Positions 58,511 through 64,000 of a stretch of 64,000 bases of DNA are shown one piece after another (positions within the stretch are counted from its first letter, which is position 1; each line of letters starts with the position of its first letter). This DNA comes from Enterocloster asparagiformis (lineage in GTDB: Bacteria > Bacillota > Clostridia > Lachnospirales > Lachnospiraceae). The notes beneath the pieces were generated by a model. The model was not told where the DNA came from. It ran no database searches and saw nothing but the letters and a program-made list of their open reading frames with translations. The position numbers and the translations under genes were made by a program. The stretch spans positions 62,001-126,000 of the forward strand of contig JAGZSY010000026.1 of NCBI GenBank assembly GCA_018380885.1. Direction: 5' to 3'.

Positions 58511-60955
58511 ATGAAAAAATCAGGCAGAAACCGGGTGTATTTCCCCTTTGTACCGGTGGCGCTGCTGTGTATCATCATTGTGTTCGGTTTGCTCTTTTTC
58601 AGCTATATCCGGAATTTTAACCAGACCCTGGAGGAGGAGAACAGGTCCCGCCTGTCCGAGGTGTCCGGTTATATTGCGCATTATATGGAAAAAACGCTGT
58701 CCGAACAGCAGCTCCAGCTCCAGGTGCTGGCCTCCACTGTCTCCCGGGTCAGGAGCCGGGAAATACAGGTGGAGTATCTGGGGGAGATGGCCGGGCAGTT
58801 GGGGCTTGAGTATATCGGAATCGCCGGGCCGGATGGGATTTTGAACGCCCAGGCCCTGCCGGGCCCCAGGGATGTGTCCGGGGAGGCCTTTTTTACGGCT
58901 GCCGCAAAGGGGGAGCCCTATGTCTCGGACCCGACCAGGCAGATTTTTTACGACCGCGCGGTGGGCGGCGTGGTTCTCTCCGTTCCCGTGCCCCAAAATC
59001 CGGGGACCGTGCTGGCGGCCATGGTCAGCACGGCCAAGCTGGGGGAGGACGTGCGGGTGGACGGCTTTGACGGCGAGGGCTACTCCTACATCATAGACGC
59101 CTCCGGCAACCTGGTGCTTCACGCCAGGAGCATGGAGTACAACAACCTGTTCCAGGTTCTGGAGAACATGAAGTTCGCCTCCGGCTACAGCCTGGCGGCC
59201 GTGGAGGACGACATCCGGCAGCGCCGGGAGGGCATGGCCTCCTACTATGACTTCGGAATTGAGAAATACGCCTATTACCGGCCCATGGGGATCAACGGGT
59301 GGACCGTGGTCAGCACGGTGCCGGCCGGCGTGATTACCAAGCGCACCGCCGTGCTGTCCCGGAACCTGGCCAAGCTGTGCGCCGGCGCCCTGCTGCTCCT
59401 TCTGTCCTTACTGACCGCGTTGTACGCCATGTCCCTGCGCATGGAGAGCAGAAGGCGGGAAAATCAGGCCAAATCCGCATTCCTGGCCAACATGAGCCAT
59501 GATATGCGCACGCCCATGAACGCCATCATGGGCATGGCCGCCATTGCCGCTAACCACGCCGTGGAGCCTGATACGGTGCGGGAGTGCCTGAAAAAGATCG
59601 ATATATCCAGCCGCCATCTGCTGGGGCTGATCAACGATATCCTGGATATGGCGCGGATTGAGAGCGGCAGGATGGAGCTTCACGGAGGCGGATTTTTTCT
59701 GCCGGACACCTTTGAGACAGTGGTCAGCATCATCTATCCGCTGGTGAAGGCCAGGGGGCAGCATTTTTCCATCCGCCTCCACGGTGTGCGCCACGAATAT
59801 CTGTGGGGCGACGATCTGCGGCTGAACCAGATTTTCATCAACATCCTGACAAACGCCGTCAAATTCACCCCGGAGGGCGGGCAAATCGCGGTGGATGTGG
59901 AGGAGCTGGACGGGGACGGAGGTGAGAACGCCAGGTTTTGCTTTACCTTTGCGGACAGCGGAATCGGCATGAAGCAGGAATTTTTAAAGAACATCTTTTC
60001 CGCCTTCACCAGAGAGCGGGACAGCCGGGTGGACAAGATCGAGGGCAGCGGCCTGGGCATGGCCATCACAAAACGGATTGTGGATCTGATGGGTGGAACC
60101 ATCGGCGTGGAGAGCCGGGAGGGGGCCGGAACCACCTTTACCGTGACCCTGCCCTTTCATATCCAGGCCGGGCCGGAGCAGGGGCTTGTACCGCGGTTTT
60201 CCTCGGTCCTGCTGGTCGGCGGGGACGCGGGACAGTGGGAGGCTGCGGAAGCGGTATTCGCCCGGTGGGGCGTGGCGTCCGGCCGGGCGGCGGACATTCC
60301 ATCGGCTGTGAACCTGCTGGAGGCGGAGCCGGGATTTGACGCCGTGCTCATCGACCGGGATTGCCTGGACAGCGGGGACTGGTCCTTAAGCGGCTTTGAC
60401 GGCGTGGCGGCGCTGGCGGCTTACGACTGGAGCGACATACGGTCCCTGGCGGCCGGCAGGGGAATCCGCAGCTTTGTGCCCAAACCGCTGTTTCGGACCT
60501 CCCTGGAGCGGTTCCTGGGCGCTGACCCAGGCACAAAGGCGCTGGAAAACGCAGCCCCGGCAAGCTATAATTTTGCGGGAAAGCGCATCCTGGTGGCGGA
60601 GGACAACGATCTGAACATGGAGATTATCCGGCAAATCCTGGAGGAGACCGGCGCCGAGGTGCGCTGCGCGCGGGACGGGGAGGCGTGCGTGCGCCTGTTT
60701 GAACAATCACCGGAAGGCAGCGTCGACCTGATCCTCATGGACATTCAGATGCCGGTGTTGGACGGCTGCGGCGCGGCCCGCCGTATCCGCGCGCTGGGAC
60801 GGGCGGACGCGGGCACGCCCATCTTTGCCACCAGCGCCAACGCTTACGACGAGGATATCAGCGCGGCAATGGAAGCGGGAATGACAGGCTACCTGACAAA
60901 ACCCATCGACATGCAGGTATGGCTCAGCGAAATCGCCCGGTGTCTGGCGGGATGA
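58511..60955 (+). CDS. Hybrid sensor histidine kinase 3 (Cache sensor)
   Basis: An 814-residue membrane kinase: segments about residues 13-35 and 288-310, an extracellular Cache sensor, HisKA with FLANMSHDMRTPMNAIMG (His about 330), N box ILTNAVKF, DSGIGM and GSGLGM in the ATPase domain. A degenerate receiver (about 555-680) is followed by a full one (RILVAEDNDLN, Asp in ILMDIQMPV). It probably phosphorylates this receiver and then a partner outside the window. ATG 58511 follows AAAAGAAGGTGGCGCAC; GTG 58502 is another possible start. It is encoded just after a binding lipoprotein, likely its ligand input. Confidence 0.9.
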   Translation: MKKSGRNRVYFPFVPVALLCIIIVFGLLFFSYIRNFNQTLEEENRSRLSEVSGYIAHYMEKTLSEQQLQLQVLASTVSRVRSREIQVEYLGEMAGQLGLEYIGIAGPDGILNAQALPGPRDVSGEAFFTAAAKGEPYVSDPTRQIFYDRAVGGVVLSVPVPQNPGTVLAAMVSTAKLGEDVRVDGFDGEGYSYIIDASGNLVLHARSMEYNNLFQVLENMKFASGYSLAAVEDDIRQRREGMASYYDFGIEKYAYYRPMGINGWTVVSTVPAGVITKRTAVLSRNLAKLCAGALLLLLSLLTALYAMSLRMESRRRENQAKSAFLANMSHDMRTPMNAIMGMAAIAANHAVEPDTVRECLKKIDISSRHLLGLINDILDMARIESGRMELHGGGFFLPDTFETVVSIIYPLVKARGQHFSIRLHGVRHEYLWGDDLRLNQIFINILTNAVKFTPEGGQIAVDVEELDGDGGENARFCFTFADSGIGMKQEFLKNIFSAFTRERDSRVDKIEGSGLGMAITKRIVDLMGGTIGVESREGAGTTFTVTLPFHIQAGPEQGLVPRFSSVLLVGGDAGQWEAAEAVFARWGVASGRAADIPSAVNLLEAEPGFDAVLIDRDCLDSGDWSLSGFDGVAALAAYDWSDIRSLAAGRGIRSFVPKPLFRTSLERFLGADPGTKALENAAPASYNFAGKRILVAEDNDLNMEIIRQILEETGAEVRCARDGEACVRLFEQSPEGSVDLILMDIQMPVLDGCGAARRIRALGRADAGTPIFATSANAYDEDISAAMEAGMTGYLTKPIDMQVWLSEIARCLAG

Positions 60956-61209
60956 AAGCATTTTGATTTTCCCTTCCGGCGGACAAAAAATTCCGGCCCT
61001 GCGGAGAAAAATAATGTCCCCCTGCGTTTATATTAATAGAGAGCAATACAACATAATCGCGGTTATTGCATATGCTCACGGACGGAGGGGAGTGGTGCGA
61101 AAAAAGCGTAAAGTGACGGATCGTATGCGGTATAAGATTTTTTGATCATGGAAATAATGAACAGAGCCTGTGTGATGGGAGATATTTTCCCATTCCATAA
61201 AAAATCCGG
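60956..61209 (+). other. Intergenic region before rpsO
   Basis: About 250 bases after the kinase with no gene; the frame 60963-61145 has no credible start. A small hairpin ATGGGA/TCCCAT lies at about 61177-61195. No strong terminator was recognised after the kinase. Confidence 0.5.
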
Positions 61210-61238
61210 TTTACAACCGAATCGGAGTGTGCTATACT
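61210..61238 (+). promoter_or_regulatory. Promoter of rpsO
   Basis: TTTACA (61210-61215) and TATACT (61233-61238) with a 17-base spacer. Confidence 0.8.
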
Positions 61239-61245
61239 GAGTCGG

Positions 61246-61335
61246 TATGAAATAACGCCGATGCCCGGTTGCCCGGTGACTCCAGCCGACGGCCTGGTTT
61301 ACGGTGAGACTAATTTTATTTAAGGAGGAAACATC
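61246..61335 (+). promoter_or_regulatory. rpsO leader, possible S15 autoregulatory element
   Basis: About 90 bases of G+C-rich leader between promoter and rpsO, with GCCCGG repeats and potential to pair (GCCGATGCCCGGTTGCCCGG, then CCGACGGCCTGG). S15 leaders in other bacteria regulate their own mRNA through such structures, but I have not shown homology. Confidence 0.4.
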
Positions 61336-61602
61336 ATGATTTCTAAGGAAAAGAAAGCACAGATCATCGCGGAGTACGGCCGCAAGCCTGGGGATACCGG
61401 CTCACCGGAGGTGCAGATCGCAATCCTGACCGCCAGAATTGCAGAGCTGACCCAGCACTTACAGGACAACAAGAAGGACCATCACTCCAGAAGAGGACTT
61501 CTGATGATGGTTGGACAGAGAAGAGGACTTCTGGACTACTTAAAGAAGACCGACCTGGAAGGCTATCGTGCTTTAATTGAGAAATTAGGCATCAGAAAGT
61601 AA
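61336..61602 (+). CDS. rpsO: Ribosomal protein S15
   Basis: An 88-residue protein matching bacterial S15 throughout: [56 protein letters not shown] and ending GIRK. S15 binds 16S rRNA early in small-subunit assembly. The ATG follows TAAGGAGGAAACATC. It has its own promoter and terminator. The pnp gene follows, as in many bacteria. Confidence 0.98.
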   Translation: MISKEKKAQIIAEYGRKPGDTGSPEVQIAILTARIAELTQHLQDNKKDHHSRRGLLMMVGQRRGLLDYLKKTDLEGYRALIEKLGIRK

Positions 61603-61611
61603 TTTCAGAAG

Positions 61612-61648
61612 TTAGGGTGGAGTTTTTCAGAGCTCCACCCTATATTTG
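61612..61648 (+). terminator. Terminator between rpsO and pnp
   Basis: AGGGTGGAG (61614-61622) and CTCCACCCT (61633-61641) form a perfect stem, followed by ATATTTG. Partial read-through to pnp is possible. Confidence 0.75.
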
Positions 61649-61779
61649 CATTCTCTCTGGCAGAGGAATCACCCCGAGACCGCTGATGTGGCCGTAAAAC
61701 GGCGATTTGCGGACAGATCAGTAGTTTCGGCGTCTTCTGCCAGTGTATGATATGATTTTAATGAAAAGGAGATAACCAT

Positions 61780-63888
61780 ATGTTTAAAAGTTACAGTATG
61801 GACCTGGCAGGACGTAAGCTGACCGTAGAAGTAGGCAGAGTGGCCGCCCAGGCGAACGGCGCCGTTTTCATGCATTATGGCGACACGGTGGTGCTGTCCA
61901 CAGCAACCGCATCCACCAAGCCCAGAGAGGGCATCGATTTCTTCCCTCTGAGCGTGGAGTTTGAGGAGAAGCTTTACGCTGTGGGCAAGATTCCCGGCGG
62001 CTTCAACAAGAGAGAGGGCAAGGCTTCCGAGAACGCAGTGCTGACCGCCCGCGTGATCGACCGCCCCATGCGCCCCCTGTTCCCCAAGGATTACCGCAAC
62101 GACGTGACCCTGGACAACATTGTGATGTCTGTGGATCCCGAATGCAGCCCTGAGCTGACCGCTATGCTGGGTTCCGCAATCGCCACGTCCATTTCCGATA
62201 TTCCCTTTGCCGGCCCCTGCGCCACCACCCAGGTGGGCATGATCGACGGCGAGCTGATCATCAACCCCACCGCGGACCAGAAGCATGTGAGCGACATGGC
62301 TCTGACCGTGGCTTCCACCCGCGACAAGGTGATTATGATCGAGGCCGGAGCCAACGAGGTTCCGGAGGACAAGATGATCGAGGCGATCTTCCGGGCCGAC
62401 CAGGTCAACAAGGAGATCATCAATTTCATCGACACCATCGTGGCCGAGTGCGGTAAGGAAAAGCACACCTACGAGAGCTGCGCGATTCCGGAAGAGCTGT
62501 TCGCAGCCATCAAGGAGCTGGTTCCCCCCGCGGAGATGGAGGAAGCCGTATTTACCGACGACAAGCAGACCCGCGAGGGCAATATCCGCGTTATTACCGA
62601 CCGTCTCGAGGAGGCGTTCGCCGAGAACGAGGAGTGGCTGGGCCTGATCGGCGAGGCTGTGTACCAGTACCAGAAAAAGACCGTGCGCAAGATGATCTTA
62701 AAGGACCACAAGCGCCCGGACGGCCGCGCGATCACCGAGATTCGTCCCCTGGCCGCTGAGGTCGATCTGCTGCCCAGAGTACACGGCTCCGGCATGTTCA
62801 CCCGCGGACAGACTCAGATTTTGAACGCCTGCACGCTGGCTCCCCTGTCCGAGGCCCAGCGCCTGGACGGCCTGGATGAGAACGAGACCAGCAAGCGCTA
62901 TATGCACCACTACAATTTCCCGTCCTTCTCCGTGGGTGAGACAAAGCCCAGCAGAGGACCGGGACGCCGTGAGATCGGCCATGGCGCTCTGGCGGAGCGC
63001 GCGCTGGTTCCGGTGCTTCCCTCCGAGGAAGAGTTCCCCTACGCCATCCGCACCGTGTCTGAGACCATGGAATCCAACGGTTCCACCTCCCAGGCCAGCA
63101 TCTGCGCTTCCACTCTGTCCCTGATGGCCGCCGGCGTGCCGATCAAGGATATGGTGGCCGGAATCTCCTGCGGTCTGGTGACCGGAGAGACCGACGACGA
63201 CTATCTGGTGCTCACCGACATCCAGGGCCTGGAAGATTTCTTCGGCGACATGGACTTTAAGGTGGCCGGTACCAAGAAGGGTATCACCGCCATTCAGATG
63301 GATATCAAGATTCACGGACTGACCCGCCCGATCATTGAGGAGGCCATCGCCAGAACCAGAGAGGCGAGAATCCACATCCTGGACGACGTGATGCGCCCGG
63401 TGATCTCCGAGCCCAGAAAGCATTTGAGCCCCTACGCGCCCAAGATTCTGCAGATCAACATCGATCCCCAGAAGATCGGCGACGTGGTCGGCAAGCAGGG
63501 CAAGGTGATCAACAAGATCATCGAGGAGACCGGCGTGAAGATCGATATCAACGACGACGGCTCCGTGAACGTCTGCGGCACCGACGAGGCTATGATCAAC
63601 CGTGCGATCCAGATTATCAAGAGCATTGTGACCGAGATTCAGCCCGGCATGGTATTTACCGGCAAGGTGGTTCGCCTGATGAACTTCGGCGCGTTTGTGG
63701 AGCTGGCTCCGGGCAAGGACGGCATGATCCACATCTCCAAGCTCTCCGAGAAGCGGGTGAACACCGTGGAGGACGTGGTAAACGTGGGCGACGAGGTTAC
63801 GGTAAAGGTAATCGAGGTCGACAAGATGGGCAGAATCAACCTGAGCATGAAGCCCAGCGATCTGGCCCCCAAGAAAGAGTCCAAGTAA
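61780..63888 (+). CDS. pnp: Polynucleotide phosphorylase
   Basis: A 702-residue exoribonuclease (PNPase) that degrades RNA from the 3-prime end with phosphate. Two RNase PH domains (about residues 12-145 and 320-460) flank a helical domain. Recognised motifs are GKIPGGFNKREGKASENA, the active-site loop SETMESNGSTSQASICASTL and FFGDMDFKVAGTKKGI. The KH domain (VGKQGKVINKIIEETG, about 570) and S1 domain (about 622-691) follow. The start is set by GAAAAGGAGATAACC. Length and order are as in standard PNPases. It lies downstream of rpsO. It is the last gene in the window. Confidence 0.98.
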   Translation: MFKSYSMDLAGRKLTVEVGRVAAQANGAVFMHYGDTVVLSTATASTKPREGIDFFPLSVEFEEKLYAVGKIPGGFNKREGKASENAVLTARVIDRPMRPLFPKDYRNDVTLDNIVMSVDPECSPELTAMLGSAIATSISDIPFAGPCATTQVGMIDGELIINPTADQKHVSDMALTVASTRDKVIMIEAGANEVPEDKMIEAIFRADQVNKEIINFIDTIVAECGKEKHTYESCAIPEELFAAIKELVPPAEMEEAVFTDDKQTREGNIRVITDRLEEAFAENEEWLGLIGEAVYQYQKKTVRKMILKDHKRPDGRAITEIRPLAAEVDLLPRVHGSGMFTRGQTQILNACTLAPLSEAQRLDGLDENETSKRYMHHYNFPSFSVGETKPSRGPGRREIGHGALAERALVPVLPSEEEFPYAIRTVSETMESNGSTSQASICASTLSLMAAGVPIKDMVAGISCGLVTGETDDDYLVLTDIQGLEDFFGDMDFKVAGTKKGITAIQMDIKIHGLTRPIIEEAIARTREARIHILDDVMRPVISEPRKHLSPYAPKILQINIDPQKIGDVVGKQGKVINKIIEETGVKIDINDDGSVNVCGTDEAMINRAIQIIKSIVTEIQPGMVFTGKVVRLMNFGAFVELAPGKDGMIHISKLSEKRVNTVEDVVNVGDEVTVKVIEVDKMGRINLSMKPSDLAPKKESK

Positions 63889-63952
63889 AGGGAGACGCTG
63901 CTCAAGGGCAATATCCCCGGGCTGCGCAAGCGGCCGATTCCATGCAAATAAG

Positions 63953-63988
63953 AGACAATGCCGGTGAAAATCAGGCATTGTCTTTTTT
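63953..63988 (+). terminator. Terminator of pnp
   Basis: AGACAATGCC (63953-63962) and GGCATTGTCT (63974-63983) form a perfect stem, followed by a T run. Confidence 0.9.
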
Positions 63989-64000
63989 CATAGCGCGGTA

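Noticed and set aside
62698..63978. Antisense open frame of 426 residues over pnp
   Set aside because: Shadow of a strongly codon-biased gene; composition (His, Leu, Gly rich) is not protein-like.

Overview
The window reads as part of a Gram-positive, gut-type Clostridia genome, most likely Lachnospiraceae (an Enterocloster-like relative is my guess, not shown). Supporting signs are strong AGGAGG ribosome-binding sites, frequent GTG/TTG starts, lipoproteins instead of periplasmic proteins, a GH2 beta-glucuronidase with a GPH-family transporter, and hybrid histidine kinases with Cache sensors. Two blocks meet near base 24,890: an integrative conjugative element (ICE) on the left and chromosome on the right.

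ICE (1 to about 24,890; left end outside the window). A truncated VirB4-like ATPase is followed by accessory genes: an amidoligase/gamma-glutamylcyclotransferase pair, a Xre repressor, a SLOG-fold protein, a membrane-anchored NlpC/P60 hydrolase and several small element-specific proteins. Next come a DNA-processing module (MobC-like protein, relaxase fused to Sel1 repeats, TOPRIM protein, VirD4-type coupling protein), an AT-rich two-gene cargo (7157-8095), and a tetracycline ribosomal-protection gene on the minus strand with a Tet(M)-style attenuated leader and a small winged-helix partner. The right end carries a sigma-like protein, a MazF-like toxin, a resolvase-like protein without the catalytic serine, three consecutive tyrosine recombinases and a TnpC-like protein. 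Just beyond them the sequence turns into the C-terminal half of a flavodoxin fused to a complete aldo/keto reductase, so the element appears to have integrated into that gene.

Chromosome, signalling part (25-43 kb). A strong promoter precedes two hybrid histidine kinases, a Cache-only protein, a Cache-GGDEF diguanylate cyclase and a protein with two degenerate GGDEF domains and an intact EAL domain, apparently one c-di-GMP/phosphorelay operon. Then follow hemolysin III, a MerR regulator with a RibD-like reductase, a flavin reductase, a truncated response regulator, and a BlaI/BlaR1-type pair whose promoter overlaps a terminator and a BlaI-type operator.

Chromosome, transport and metabolism (43-64 kb). 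A cobalamin riboswitch precedes an operon with a lipoprotein CbiK-type chelatase, a lipoprotein with a duplicated domain, and a BtuF/BtuC/BtuD-type ABC importer: a candidate extracytoplasmic corrinoid or tetrapyrrole handling system and, to me, the most interesting item here. After it come a MerR/MATE pair, an AraC regulator divergent from a beta-glucuronidase and glucuronide transporter, a solute-binding lipoprotein paired with a hybrid kinase, and the housekeeping genes rpsO and pnp. No tRNA, rRNA or CRISPR array was recognised.
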